Source of the DNA: VXYL01 sp963665195
Lineage (GTDB): Bacteria > Pseudomonadota > Gammaproteobacteria > Pseudomonadales > Azotimanducaceae
Assembly (NCBI GenBank): GCA_963665195.1
Contig: OY762070.1
Coordinates: 4,960,001 to 5,024,000, forward strand
Length of the DNA stretch: 64,000 nucleotides
Reading direction: 5' to 3'
The notes below the pieces were generated by a model. The model saw nothing but the letters and a program-made list of their open reading frames with translations. It was not told the DNA's origin and did not search any database. The position numbers were made by a program, and so were the translations under genes. This document shows, piece after piece, positions 9,601 to 18,362 of this stretch. Positions within the stretch are counted from its first letter, which is position 1; every line of letters begins with the position of its first letter.

Positions 9601-10627
9601 GAAGTTGCAGGACTTCCGTCTCCCCAAAGACCCGCCAATGCGCCTGGTCCTCGTACATCGAACGGCCAGCGTAGCCAGCCACCTCGAGACGCGGCTGAGG
9701 ACTCATTTCGACGAGTTGCGAACCGGGCACCTGGGCGAGGATGGCAAGAGCTGGACTTGGTCGAACGGGTCCGAGCCGATCCTTGCCCATGTTGCTTATT
9801 TCGTGACCGGTTTGGAGGAGGTCCTGTATCGCGAGGACGCGAGGAACGCGTTCTTCAAGGCACTCAGGACGCTGCTCGACGAGGATGCGTCCATCATCCT
9901 CGTGAGCCGTTCCCTGCCGCAGTACTACCTGGCCGAGATGATTGGCGACACGGCGGTCTCTCCAGTTGCTCCGTCCTGGCTGGAAGAATGCAGCGCGATG
10001 ATGGGCAAGTTCGACACTCGTGTGGTCGTGGCGGCCAAAAGGCCTTTGCCCGATGGCGACTGGTCGGCGGATGTCGCCGAGGCCATGTGCGAGGAAGCCG
10101 ACGCCAACCCGGACCTGCGCGGTCTCGCCATGCGAGTCGGGAACGGAATGGCACCGGACGAGCCGTACGCCGCAACCAATGCACGAGCGAGATTCCTAGC
10201 CGAGGCGGCTGGGTACTTCAACCGCCAGTGGCTCGCCTCCACCGCGGACGAAAGACTGCAAATCTACAGCCTTGCGAAGAACGGGGTGGTGAACGCACGC
10301 GAAGTCGCTGCGGTATCGAGTCTGGCCACGCGAGGCATCATCACCGAAAAAGGCGCCATCAAGCTGCGCAGCCGCGCGTTCAAGCACTATGTTGCACTCA
10401 AGCCCCACGACTCCCTCTTGCAGTGGCGGGCAGCCGGCCGCCACAACCTCTGGCGCCTGATTTGGCCACCGGCAGCCGTCCTCACGGTGCTGGCGCTCGT
10501 TTTCTTCGTGAACGCCAATCCCGAGGTGATAGGGATCATGCTCGCTCTCGGTGGCGCGTTGCTCGGCATCGCGCCGGTAATCAACTCCCTGATCAAGCCC
10601 GGCGTGCCAGCAGGCGACGGCGAGTAG
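6632..10627 (+). CDS. Giant eight-helix membrane protein, sensor-like, unknown
   Basis: A 1,331-residue protein I do not recognise by name. Hydrophobic helices are visible at about residues 23-43, 409-432, 440-462, 755-778, 803-828, 953-978 and a pair at 1275-1320. Three soluble loops separate them: 45-408 and 463-754, each sized and patterned like a double-Cache sensor, and 829-952. The region after residue 980 is soluble (about 300 residues) with a hydrophobic strand plus glutamates (YFVTGLEEVLY), then SIILVSRSLPQYY, reminiscent of the Walker B/sensor region of a P-loop ATPase whose Walker A is lost. It ends with a winged-helix-like stretch (LYSLAKNG-type VVNAREVAAVSSLATRGII). It may be a ligand-sensing transducer. 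The sequence looks somewhat less GC-rich than its neighbours and sits just upstream of an IS element. Confidence 0.6.
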   Translation: MATTNGERPKKRFGIGSQGSPQRVLLLSATLAIVAVAIYVFVYQQGRVEAATVRNFRALNAAADRLNEVVDKLPQVAAAHSFNIPRDHLMELQRRLSSRNGAQTSDSAPLARTYDNYDLAATILGDDPIHRDLVDALLDLVQDHQRKYEASATLTVKPRAIPRRPNRRQLDLAGCHQGKCRGTDWHALTERPACEGMTKEVTATADGMSVRVIDCRPFTERSKSVYDALAETVRRSANDPMLGTFAEAMDLFGIESTVALRQVMDQTTDHLAGFFDGYVVADSEGRVLFEVHDYDRLGALLDAPRRRMVQFSRVVDIADLLLQPVGDDDLLGTLRDTPQPARYAATGRSLLKAIDVGDIELSVFIQPFVLVGLTDPGAAQGARAGSRAHYMAGIVGSADLRADALRWRTSSVTIATLVVLAVLSLFPLLWLVTGGERATVRLAQLLSVVLGLLGAVAWFTLAALTHVETARRSDDLDQVLDKLHGDILGNFQDEFRQKHHHLRRFAPFLALAKNPPAPGPAGRFFCSTDTSSKPALPLADFQVAWLMDSNGMQLVCDNRQLAPTPKLPLAFRGYFSQPKAGSLWRSQDRCPFFLDRIDTVVQGTKATVLAFPVARGHRPMATSSPDRAFCDFPNWRRNPESEFGVLAATLRFSSLDDLILPPHYGMAVVHRETGTTWYHSNEALAMATNFVADVDYDASLVATLYLKESRTLALMYNGVPVRARIAKLADGLPLALVVYRTHDYEDSLATLPSMFTVGVFVLCLLLLALLSVAWRVLPRLLGRYRASPLSNWGLAVLSGGPKWVIATSIAASLAVAVATAFLFWSAATQFRGGVYDYVQASITDQLETLDHEVRELMRGLADTEWDRSIWDSGDILAASTSPVDEQVTLRALYDARLMDITERDAPTFWQRVLAQTTSSNLSAALTQTRLGVEDVRAAILPGEPWDERESRSLNWWIVPALTLPLVLALPCLTMLRLFGRPRRVVPISPTKLQDFRLPKDPPMRLVLVHRTASVASHLETRLRTHFDELRTGHLGEDGKSWTWSNGSEPILAHVAYFVTGLEEVLYREDARNAFFKALRTLLDEDASIILVSRSLPQYYLAEMIGDTAVSPVAPSWLEECSAMMGKFDTRVVVAAKRPLPDGDWSADVAEAMCEEADANPDLRGLAMRVGNGMAPDEPYAATNARARFLAEAAGYFNRQWLASTADERLQIYSLAKNGVVNAREVAAVSSLATRGIITEKGAIKLRSRAFKHYVALKPHDSLLQWRAAGRHNLWRLIWPPAAVLTVLALVFFVNANPEVIGIMLALGGALLGIAPVINSLIKPGVPAGDGE

Positions 10628-10729
10628 CCCGAATGGAGCTCAGTCAGGCCAAACCCGCGCAATCCCGATCCCGCTCTCGCCAGCAACTGCGTAGACCCCT
10701 TAAGGGCATACTGAGGCGCGAGTATTCGT

Positions 10730-12341
10730 CGTATTGCAGGTTTTTCGTGCGTTTCGCGCTGTAGTCGGGTTGCCGGTTTGACACACCGTAGGTGTTGTCA
10801 AGCGGAGCGCGGTTTCGCGGGGCACGGCGTCTTTGCGCTTCGATAGTTCGTCGAATCGCAAGGAGCGGGGTTGGACGGCGACCCCCTTCTGTTACGATGC
10901 GGTTCGTCGAAAAACTCATCGGAAGGAGGCCGCCGCCATGAAGCGTAGCAAGGCGAGCGTGCGGGGTAAAGCGACGGATCGCATCGAGATCCGGTTCGAG
11001 GACCAGCGGCTGACGGCGCACGCGGGCCTGGTGCTCTACCAGAGGCTGTTCGCGCGGCTCGGGCTGAAGGAGCGCTTGCGCGGCTGCTTCCGCCACCTGC
11101 CGGGCAGTCCGGTCTACGCGCCGCACGCGGTGGCGCTGCTGCTGGTCGTGCATCTGGTCATGGGCTTCCGGGAGCTGCGCGACGCGCGGTACTACCGGGA
11201 CGACGAAATGGTCAGGCGGACGCTGGGCCTGCGGCACCTGCCGGACGCCTCCACGATGGGCCGCATGCTGGCCAGGGCCGACGGGCGCAGCGCGGACAAC
11301 GTGCGCGCCCTGAACCGGCGGCTGGTGCTGGACCGCGCCGCGGCGCTCGGCCCGGCGCGGATGACGCTCGACTTCGACGGCTCGGTGCTCGGCACGAAGC
11401 GCTTCGCGGAAGGCACGGCCGTCGGCTTCAACAAGCGCAGGAAGGGACAGCGCAGCTACTATCCGCTGTTCGCGACGGTGGCGCAGACCGGGCAGGTGTT
11501 CGACCTGCGCCACCGCCCGGGCAACGTGCACGACTCCAACGGCGCGGAAGCCTTCATGCAGCGCTGCCTGGCGGACGTCCGCGCCGCGCTGCCGGGTGCG
11601 CGGCTGGAGTCGCGCATGGACAGCGCGTTCTTCGGCGAGGCCGTCCTCGGCCGGCTCGACGCGCTGGGCGTCGAGTACACGGCGACGGTGCCGTTCGAGC
11701 GGTTCGCGGAACTGAAGTCGCTCGTCGAGGGCCGCCGCCGCTGGCGCCGCATGGACGGGGCGAGGGACTTCTTCGAGCCCGCCTGGAAGCCGAAGAGCTG
11801 GGGCCGCCGGCGGCGCCTGGTCGTGGTCCGGACGCGAACCCGCCGGCAGCGCAAGGGACCGGTGCAGCTGGACCTGTTCGCGCCCCACGTCCACGGCTTC
11901 GAGTTCAAGGTCGTGGCGACCAACCGCCGCGTGCGGGCGAAAAGCGTCGTCGCGTTCCACGACGGGCGCGGCTCGCAGGAGGCCGTGTTCGCGGAACTGA
12001 AGTCGCAGTGCCGCATGGAGTACGTCCCGACGCGCAAGCTCGCCGGCAACCGGCTGTACACCCTCGCCGCCATCCTGGCGCACAACCTGACCCGGGAGCT
12101 GCAGATGGCGTCCCGGCCGCCGCAGCGCGGCACGACCCCGAAGCGCACGGCGCTCTGGGCGTTCGAGCAGATGCACACGATGCGCCGCCGCCTCGTCGTC
12201 CGGGCCGGACGGTTCCTCCGCCCGCAGCGCAAACCCGTCCTGTCGATGAATGCAAACGCCGAAGTGGAAGCGGAGATGTCCTCCTACCTCGCCGCGCTAG
12301 CCTGAACATCAACATCCGTCGCCTCTTTTTTTGCATCAATA
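10730..12341 (+). mobile_element. IS1380-family insertion sequence (approximate ends)
   Basis: A single-transposase element of about 1.6 kb. The ends are estimates. On the right, the glycosidase-like gene loses family resemblance at about 12341. A weakly matching inverted pair (CGTATTGCAG near 10730 and CCTATTGATG read inward from about 12341) could be the terminal repeats, but the match is poor. The 310 bases between the big membrane gene and the transposase hold no other gene. Confidence 0.5.
10938..12305 (+). CDS. IS1380-family DDE transposase
   Basis: A 455-residue transposase. Typical IS1380 features are present: an N-terminal domain (LTAHAGLVLYQRLFARLGL), a first catalytic aspartate in MTLDFDGSVLGTK, a second in SRMDSAFFGEA, and a C-terminal GSQEAVFAELKSQC with the glutamate, followed by the basic tail around LAAILAHNLTREL. 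The ATG at 10938 follows a strong ribosome site (GGAAGGAGG); the longer frame from 10833 is not needed. All three catalytic positions are kept, so it may be active. Its last 22 bases overlap the convergent glycosidase-like frame, which runs into the element. Confidence 0.9.
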   Translation: MKRSKASVRGKATDRIEIRFEDQRLTAHAGLVLYQRLFARLGLKERLRGCFRHLPGSPVYAPHAVALLLVVHLVMGFRELRDARYYRDDEMVRRTLGLRHLPDASTMGRMLARADGRSADNVRALNRRLVLDRAAALGPARMTLDFDGSVLGTKRFAEGTAVGFNKRRKGQRSYYPLFATVAQTGQVFDLRHRPGNVHDSNGAEAFMQRCLADVRAALPGARLESRMDSAFFGEAVLGRLDALGVEYTATVPFERFAELKSLVEGRRRWRRMDGARDFFEPAWKPKSWGRRRRLVVVRTRTRRQRKGPVQLDLFAPHVHGFEFKVVATNRRVRAKSVVAFHDGRGSQEAVFAELKSQCRMEYVPTRKLAGNRLYTLAAILAHNLTRELQMASRPPQRGTTPKRTALWAFEQMHTMRRRLVVRAGRFLRPQRKPVLSMNANAEVEAEMSSYLAALA

Positions 12342-13273
12342 GGGTAGAGCAGGTACACCGCATCGCCCTCCGCAAACACAGCCGGGTCCCGCAGCTGGTT
12401 TACCATCCCGTAGGCGACGCTGCGCACCGAGGGTTCCAGCGGCGCGTCCGCTCCCTCCCAAGGGCGCTCTGGGCGCAGGACCTCCACCGGGTCCGACTCC
12501 TTCCATGCCATCCAGTCGGCGCGCAGGTCGATGGTCGACAGCAGAATCCGCTCCGGCGCGTGGCCCACTTGCGTCCAGAACACGAGAAACGTGTCGCCCC
12601 GCAAGAGCACGGCGGCATGGCGCATGTGCTCGTTGAAGAGCAGCGGGCCGGCCTCGAAGCCGCCCAAAGGGTTGGCCGAGCGGTAGAACTGGCCCGGCAT
12701 GGCCAGCGCGTAGGTCATGCCTCGGTAGCCGAACACGCGCATATACGTCTGGCCGAGTATCTCCGTGCCCGATGTGAACGACAGTCCGTCCGCCGACCAC
12801 GCCACCCGCGACACCTGCCGTCCTGCTTCTTCAAGACCGTGGTAGTACATGACGATGCGCCGGTTGGCCTCGTCCACATGCACGTCCGGCGAGGCGATGT
12901 GCGGGGTGGTGAGCTCGACATGGGCACTGTGGCCTAACTGCGCGAGGCGCTTCTCCGCAGCTTCCAGCAACGCAGGCGGCACCGGCGGCGGTTGGTGCGG
13001 GAACGGCGTCTGTTCCAGGTGCAGGCTGCCGGGCACTTGGACTTGCCACGGGCCGGCGAGCGCATCCGCGTAGGCCAAGCGAATGTAGCGGCCCTTGTGG
13101 TCCGCGAAATAGAGGTAGTAGCGGCCGAGCGGCTCTTCGATCCAGTCCGGCGCGCGGATGAGCGACGGGCCCTGGATGTTGACGCCGATGCTCGGGTGCA
13201 ATTGCGGGCCGACGATCGGCGCGTCGAGCAGGCGCTCGGCCCGCACGCGGCTGGTGTCGAACGTGGCATCCAT
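12284..13273 (-). CDS. Glycosidase-like beta-propeller protein, 3' end cut by IS
   Basis: A 329-residue protein with repeated beta-strand units like five-bladed propellers of GH43/GH130-type enzymes: GPSLIRAP-W near residue 35, RYYLYFADHKGRYIRLAYA, SPDVHVDEANRRIVMYYHG, and QLRDPAVFAEGDAVYLLYP near the C terminus. The start is MDATFDTSRV (13273). After YLLYP relatives continue with a final strand, but here the frame reads into the IS1380 element and ends in unrelated residues, so the protein has probably lost its last blade. Function may be impaired. The substrate is unknown. Confidence 0.65.
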   Translation of the reverse strand: MDATFDTSRVRAERLLDAPIVGPQLHPSIGVNIQGPSLIRAPDWIEEPLGRYYLYFADHKGRYIRLAYADALAGPWQVQVPGSLHLEQTPFPHQPPPVPPALLEAAEKRLAQLGHSAHVELTTPHIASPDVHVDEANRRIVMYYHGLEEAGRQVSRVAWSADGLSFTSGTEILGQTYMRVFGYRGMTYALAMPGQFYRSANPLGGFEAGPLLFNEHMRHAAVLLRGDTFLVFWTQVGHAPERILLSTIDLRADWMAWKESDPVEVLRPERPWEGADAPLEPSVRSVAYGMVNQLRDPAVFAEGDAVYLLYPIDAKKEATDVDVQASAAR

Positions 13274-13332
13274 GCAGCGATCATACGCCGCCGTGCTAGA
13301 TTCGCGACCGCTCAAGCAACCGCAGGACGCCC

Positions 13333-14130
13333 ATGGGCAAGGACATCAAGACCGCCGTGCGGGAAATCTGCAACGCGCTGCCGGAAGTCGAGGAGCGCAG
13401 TTCGCACGGGCTGCCGGACTTCAAGGTGCGCGGCAAGTCGTTCGCGAATATGGCAGTGAACCACCACGGCGACGGGCGCATCGCGTTGTGGGTTCATGCG
13501 CCGCCCGGCGCCCAGAGCCTCTATACCAGCGGCGAACCGGAGTACTACTTCGTGCCGCCGTACGTCGGGCCGAAGGGCTGGCTCGGCGTTCACTTGGACA
13601 AGGGCAACGACTGGTCGGCGATCGCTGCGAGGGTGCGCGAAGCCTACGTTCGAGTCGCGCCGGCGTCGCTTGTTCGCGTGCTCGGCGAACCCATCGACAT
13701 CGAACCGCCGACGGAAACCATCGACCCGGAGGAGTTCGATCCGCTTTCCGTGCCCCACGTCCAGGAGAAACTGGGCCGCCTGCGGGAGTTCTGCGCCGAC
13801 CTGCCGGAGACCAGCGAGACCACGAGCTTCGGCACGCCTGCGTTCAAGGCGGGCAAGAAGACTTTCTTGAGCGTCTACCGCTACCGCCGCAAGGGCCAGC
13901 GCAGCCGACGCCTTTGCCTGCAGTGCTGGGTCGGTCCGGAACTGCAAGCGACGCTCTGCGACGATCCGCGCTTCCGCGTACCGAGCTACATCGGCCATCG
14001 CGGCTGGATCGACCTGGATGTCGAGGAGCGCTTCGACTGGGACGAAGTGCGCCACTTGGTACTCGGCAGCTACCGCCACTTCGCCCTGAAACGCATGTTG
14101 AAGGCGCTCGATGCGGGCGTGGCCGCCTAG
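13333..14130 (+). CDS. Tandem MmcQ/YjbR-family protein
   Basis: A 265-residue protein made of two copies of the YjbR (MmcQ, CyaY-like fold) domain. Copy 1 spans about residues 5-115 (ALPEVEERSSHGLPDFKVRGK, then KGWLGVHL). Copy 2 spans about 145-260 (LPETSETTSFGTPAFKAGKK, then GHRGWIDLDV). Single-domain members are about 115 residues long, so this is an internal duplication or fusion. The family is widespread, putatively DNA-binding, with no firm role. It is divergent from the glycosidase-like gene and followed, after about 100 bases, by ThuA. Confidence 0.8.
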   Translation: MGKDIKTAVREICNALPEVEERSSHGLPDFKVRGKSFANMAVNHHGDGRIALWVHAPPGAQSLYTSGEPEYYFVPPYVGPKGWLGVHLDKGNDWSAIAARVREAYVRVAPASLVRVLGEPIDIEPPTETIDPEEFDPLSVPHVQEKLGRLREFCADLPETSETTSFGTPAFKAGKKTFLSVYRYRRKGQRSRRLCLQCWVGPELQATLCDDPRFRVPSYIGHRGWIDLDVEERFDWDEVRHLVLGSYRHFALKRMLKALDAGVAA

Positions 14131-14231
14131 GCGTCGTCGGGCAGTCGCGCGCTTGCCGTGCCACGGCACGCTTGCCGTGCCGCAGACGCTTGCGCCACAC
14201 TCCGTGATCCAAGCACAGACCGGAGCGCCGC

Positions 14232-14885
14232 ATGGCCAACGTATTCATCACCTGGGGCGGCTGGAACGGCCACGAGCCGGAGCAGACCGCGGCGATCTGC
14301 GCCCAAGTGCTTCGCGACGACGGCCACGATGTCACCGTCAGCGATCGGCTCGACCCACTGGCGGATGAGGGCTACATGGCCGGCGTCGACCTCGTCGTGC
14401 CGGTGTGGACCATGGCCCGCATCGAGCGGGAGCAGGAAGCGGGTCTCTTGAAGGCGGTGCGCGCCGGCACCGGCTGCGCGGGCTGGCACGGCGGCATGGG
14501 CGATTCGTTCCGCAACAACGTCGAGTACCAGTTCATGGTCGGCGGCCAGTTCATCTGCCATCCCGGCGGCATCATCGACTACGACGTGCAGATCACCAGC
14601 GACGATCCCATCGTCGCCGGGCTCGAAGACTTCCCGATGCGCTCGGAGCAGTACTTCATGCATGTCGATCCGTCCAATGAAGTGCTGGCGACCACCACCT
14701 TCAAAGGCGAGCACTGGGGCATCGACTGGGTGAAGGGCGTGACCATGCCCGTCGCTTGGAAGAAGCGCTACGGCACCGGCAAGGTCTTCTACAGTTCGCT
14801 CGGCCACGTCGCCGCGGACTTCGACGTGCCGGAGGCGAAAGAGATCATGCGTCGCGGCTGCCTGTGGGCGATCCGCGGCGCCTGA
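14232..14885 (+). CDS. ThuA-domain protein
   Basis: A 217-residue ThuA-like protein (class I glutamine amidotransferase-like fold, named for trehalose utilisation). Visible landmarks: GWNGHEPEQTAA at the N terminus, DLVVPVWTM, GTGCAGWHGGMGDSF where GATases carry the nucleophile elbow, HPGG, EQYFMHVDP, and GKVFYSSLGHVAADFDVPE near the end. Family members are linked to carbohydrate metabolism, but the reaction is not established. It ends 10 bases before polB and may be co-transcribed with it. Confidence 0.85.
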   Translation: MANVFITWGGWNGHEPEQTAAICAQVLRDDGHDVTVSDRLDPLADEGYMAGVDLVVPVWTMARIEREQEAGLLKAVRAGTGCAGWHGGMGDSFRNNVEYQFMVGGQFICHPGGIIDYDVQITSDDPIVAGLEDFPMRSEQYFMHVDPSNEVLATTTFKGEHWGIDWVKGVTMPVAWKKRYGTGKVFYSSLGHVAADFDVPEAKEIMRRGCLWAIRGA

Positions 14886-14895
14886 CGCGCGCGCC

Positions 14896-17250
14896 ATGGC
14901 CGAAGACGCGATCGCAACCGAGTACCCCGCTCGCGGTTTCGTTCTGCAGGCCAGCTATCGCGTCCAGAACGGGCGACCGGTGGTGTACATCTACGGGATG
15001 CTGGAAGGCGGCGGCACGTTCCTCGTGCGCGATCATTCGCAGGTGCCGCACTTCCACATCCGCCGCACCGATGCAGCGCGGGCCTGGCAGCTCGGCGCGA
15101 CGCGGCAGCGCGAAACCACGCGCACAACCTTCGCCGGCGAACGCGCTCTGCGCATAGACATCGACGTGCCTAGCGATGCGCCGCCGCTGCGCGATCGCCT
15201 GGAAGCCGAAGGAATCCGCACCTTCGAGGCCGATGTGCGCTTCGCCGTGCGCTATCTGATCGAGCGCGGCATTCGCGGCGGCTGCGAAATCGAAGGCGAC
15301 TGGACCGCCGGCGAGCGCATCGGCCGAATCTACGACGATCCGCTGCTGCGACCGGCCGACGTTGTCGTGGCGCCCCGGGTCCTGTCTTTCGACATCGAGA
15401 CGGACCCCACCGCCAAGCGATTGCTCGCCATCGCCATCTACGCCGATGGCGGAAACACCGACGAAGTGCTGATCGTGGACCCGGAAGATCGCCCGATGCC
15501 CGAGCGCGCCACGCGCTGCGCCGACGCCCGCGAGGCCCTCGAAGCCTTCGCCGAGCGCGTCGCGGCCATCGACCCGGACGTGCTCACCGGTTGGAACGTC
15601 ATCGACTTCGACCTGACCGTGCTCGACCGCATCGCCAAGCGCAGGCGCAGGCCGCTGCACTTGGGCCGGGATGCCGGCAGCACGCGAATCCGGCCGGCGC
15701 GCGGCTACTTCGGCAGCGGTCAGGCGTCCATTCCGGGGCGCCTTGTGCTCGACGGCATGGACCTCGTGCGCGGCGCGTTCATGCGCTTCGACGACTATTC
15801 GCTGGACAGCGTGGCGAGTGAAGTGCTCGGCGAAGGCAAGGTCGATCTCGCCGCACCGCAGCCCGGCGGCAACCGCGCCTACGCGATTCAAGCGCGATAC
15901 CGCGAGGACCTGCCGAAGTTCGCCGCCTACGCCCGCACCGATGCCCGACTCGCACTGGAGATCGTCGAGAAGCTCGATCTGGTGACCCTTGCCTGCGCCC
16001 GCAGCCGCCTCACCGGCATGACGCCGGACCGCGTCTCCGCCAGCATCGCCTCGTTCGACTTCCTCTATCTGCAAGCGCTGCGGCAGCGCCGCGTGGTCGC
16101 GCCGACCGTGCGCTCGCAGGACGCGGATGTGTCGCGGCGGCATCAGGCGGGCGGCTACGTCTTCGAACCGGTCACCGGCATCCACGACAACGTCTGGGTG
16201 TTCGACTTCAAGAGCCTGTACCCGAGCGTGATACGCACCTTCAACATCGATCCCTTGGGCTACACCGCCGGATCGGATGGTGATCCCGTGCGTCTGGCGG
16301 ACGACGCCGCCTTCCGCCGCGGCGAGGCGATTCTTCCGACGATGCTCGATGGTCTTTTCCCGCAGCGCGAAGCCGCCAAGCACAGCGGCGACGCGGTGGC
16401 ATCGCAGGCGATCAAGATCCTCATGAACTCGTTCTACGGCGTGCTCGGCACGCCGGCGTGCCGGTTCCACAACGTCGCCATCGCCAACGCCATCACGGGC
16501 ATGGGGCGGCATCTGCTGCAATGGTCCAAGACGTGGTTCGAAGAGCGCGGTTTCCATGTGCTCTACGGGGATACGGACAGCGTGTTCGTCAAGTCCGGGA
16601 TGCCGACGGATGCTGCCCGAGATGCCGCAGCGGAGTTGGCGCGCATGCTCAACGACGCGATCGCGGCCTACGTCGCCGAACGCTGGGAGGTGGCGAGTCG
16701 CCTGGAAATGGAGTTCGAGAAGCTCTATCTGAAGCTCTTCCTGCCCGCCGTTCGCCACGGCGGCGCCGGTGCCCGCAAGCGCTACGCGGGCCTGATCGAC
16801 GGCCGAGCCGAGGTGGAGTTCACCGGCATGGAAGTGGTGCGCCGCGATTGGACGGAACTCGCCAAGTCCGTGCAGCGCGAACTGTACGCGCGCCTCTTCG
16901 CCGATCAGCCGGTGGTCGACTACCTCGCGGCAACCGCCAAGGCGCTTCGCGACGGCGAACTCGACGATCAGCTCGTCTACCGCAAGGGCCTGCGCAAGCG
17001 GCCGGACGGCTACACGAAGAACACGCCGCCTCACGTCGCCGCGGCGCGCAAGTCAGCGGACCCCGGCCGGGTGATCTCCTATCTGATGACGGTGGCCGGC
17101 CCAGAACCGCTCGACGCCATCACTAGCGAGCCGGACCGCGAGCACTATCTGGACAAGCAGGTGCGCCCAGTGGCGGAACCCGTGCTCGCCGCCCTCGATC
17201 TGGACTTCGACCAAGCCATCGGCGACGACCGGCAGACGACGCTGTTCTGA
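14896..17250 (+). CDS. polB: DNA polymerase II (family B)
   Basis: A 784-residue family B polymerase, matching the length of E. coli Pol II. The exonuclease I motif is LSFDIETDPT (about residue 160), Exo II is TGWNVIDFDL, polymerase motif A is DFKSLYPSVIRTF, motif B is KILMNSFYGVLGT and motif C is YGDTDSVF. All catalytic acidic residues are visible. It acts in replication restart and translesion synthesis, usually under SOS control; no LexA box is obvious upstream. The last 38 codons are present a second time at 22879 as part of a long direct repeat. Confidence 0.95.
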   Translation: MAEDAIATEYPARGFVLQASYRVQNGRPVVYIYGMLEGGGTFLVRDHSQVPHFHIRRTDAARAWQLGATRQRETTRTTFAGERALRIDIDVPSDAPPLRDRLEAEGIRTFEADVRFAVRYLIERGIRGGCEIEGDWTAGERIGRIYDDPLLRPADVVVAPRVLSFDIETDPTAKRLLAIAIYADGGNTDEVLIVDPEDRPMPERATRCADAREALEAFAERVAAIDPDVLTGWNVIDFDLTVLDRIAKRRRRPLHLGRDAGSTRIRPARGYFGSGQASIPGRLVLDGMDLVRGAFMRFDDYSLDSVASEVLGEGKVDLAAPQPGGNRAYAIQARYREDLPKFAAYARTDARLALEIVEKLDLVTLACARSRLTGMTPDRVSASIASFDFLYLQALRQRRVVAPTVRSQDADVSRRHQAGGYVFEPVTGIHDNVWVFDFKSLYPSVIRTFNIDPLGYTAGSDGDPVRLADDAAFRRGEAILPTMLDGLFPQREAAKHSGDAVASQAIKILMNSFYGVLGTPACRFHNVAIANAITGMGRHLLQWSKTWFEERGFHVLYGDTDSVFVKSGMPTDAARDAAAELARMLNDAIAAYVAERWEVASRLEMEFEKLYLKLFLPAVRHGGAGARKRYAGLIDGRAEVEFTGMEVVRRDWTELAKSVQRELYARLFADQPVVDYLAATAKALRDGELDDQLVYRKGLRKRPDGYTKNTPPHVAAARKSADPGRVISYLMTVAGPEPLDAITSEPDREHYLDKQVRPVAEPVLAALDLDFDQAIGDDRQTTLF

Positions 17251-17363
17251 CGCCGGATCGGCCCCAAGCACAAGCAGTGCGTGGTTCCGGCACGGGGCGT
17301 TGGCGATGCGCTGGAAAATCTGATGGAATCCGCTCGCGCTCATCGGGAAAGGACAGAGCAAGC

Positions 17364-18362
17364 ATGATCGCAACGCGGAACATCGGCAAGACGGACATCG
17401 AAGTCAGCGAACTCGGTTTCGGGGGTGCGCCGCTCGGCGCGGTCGGGGATCGCATCACCGGCGCCGATGCGGCCGCCATCGTCAGCCGGGCGCGCGAAGG
17501 CGGCGTCCGCTACTTCGACACCGCGCCGCTCTACGGCCATGGCCTCAGCGAGAAGCGGCTCGGCGCGACGCTCGGCGAGTGGGAGCGCGACGACTTCGTC
17601 CTGTCCACCAAGATCGGCCGCTTGCTCGTCCCGGCAGCCGAAGGCGAGCGCTACGCGGGGATGCGCGACAGCGAACCGGTCGCCATCCGCTACGACTACT
17701 CCGAGGGCGCGGTGCGGCGTTCGCTGGAATCGAGCCTGGCGCGGCTCGGCCTCGACCGGGTGGACATTCTGCTCTGCCACGACATCGATGTCTGGACCCA
17801 CGGCGACGCCCAGCCGGGCATCTTCGAGACCGCCCGCAAGGGCGCGCTCAAGGGCCTCGAGGCGCTGCGCGAAGAAGGCGTGGTGCGGGCCATCGGCCTC
17901 GGCGTAAACGAATGGCAGGTGTGCAGCCGCGTCATGGACGAGATGGATGTGGACTGCTTCCTGCTCGCCGGGCGGTTCACGCTGCTCGAACAGGCGCCGC
18001 TCGAGACCTTCCTGCCGAAGTGCGTAGAGCGCGGTGTCTCGATCGTCATCGGCGGGCCGTACAACTCCGGCATCCTCGCCACCGACGAGCGGCGCCGCGC
18101 CACCTACGACTACAAGCCGGCGCCCGAAAAGCTGTGGCGGAAGGCGCAGGCCATCCGCCGAATGTGCGAATCCCACGGCGTGGACCCCCGCGCCGCGGCG
18201 CTGCAATATCCGCTGCGGCATCCCGCTGTTGCCGCCGTGATCCCCGGCGTCTGGGCGGTTCACGAAGTGGAAACCAACCTCGAACTGATCGCCGCGGACA
18301 TTCCCGACGGGCTGTGGCGCGATCTCGCAGAGGCCGGCTTGGCGCAGATGATCGACGCATGA
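17364..18362 (+). CDS. Aldo/keto reductase (aldose dehydrogenase type), copy A
   Basis: A 332-residue aldo/keto reductase. The barrel begins IGKTDIEVSELGFGG. RYFDTAPLYGHGLSEKRLG contains the catalytic aspartate and tyrosine, LSTKIGRLL the lysine and ILLCHDID the histidine, so the tetrad is complete. The overall pattern resembles D-threo-aldose/L-fucose 1-dehydrogenases and pyridoxal dehydrogenases. The ATG at 17364 follows GGACAGAG as a plausible ribosome site. Its stop overlaps the start of the DM13 gene (ATGA), so the two are translationally coupled. A second copy at 23107 differs only in the last 20 or so residues. Confidence 0.88.
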   Translation: MIATRNIGKTDIEVSELGFGGAPLGAVGDRITGADAAAIVSRAREGGVRYFDTAPLYGHGLSEKRLGATLGEWERDDFVLSTKIGRLLVPAAEGERYAGMRDSEPVAIRYDYSEGAVRRSLESSLARLGLDRVDILLCHDIDVWTHGDAQPGIFETARKGALKGLEALREEGVVRAIGLGVNEWQVCSRVMDEMDVDCFLLAGRFTLLEQAPLETFLPKCVERGVSIVIGGPYNSGILATDERRRATYDYKPAPEKLWRKAQAIRRMCESHGVDPRAAALQYPLRHPAVAAVIPGVWAVHEVETNLELIAADIPDGLWRDLAEAGLAQMIDA

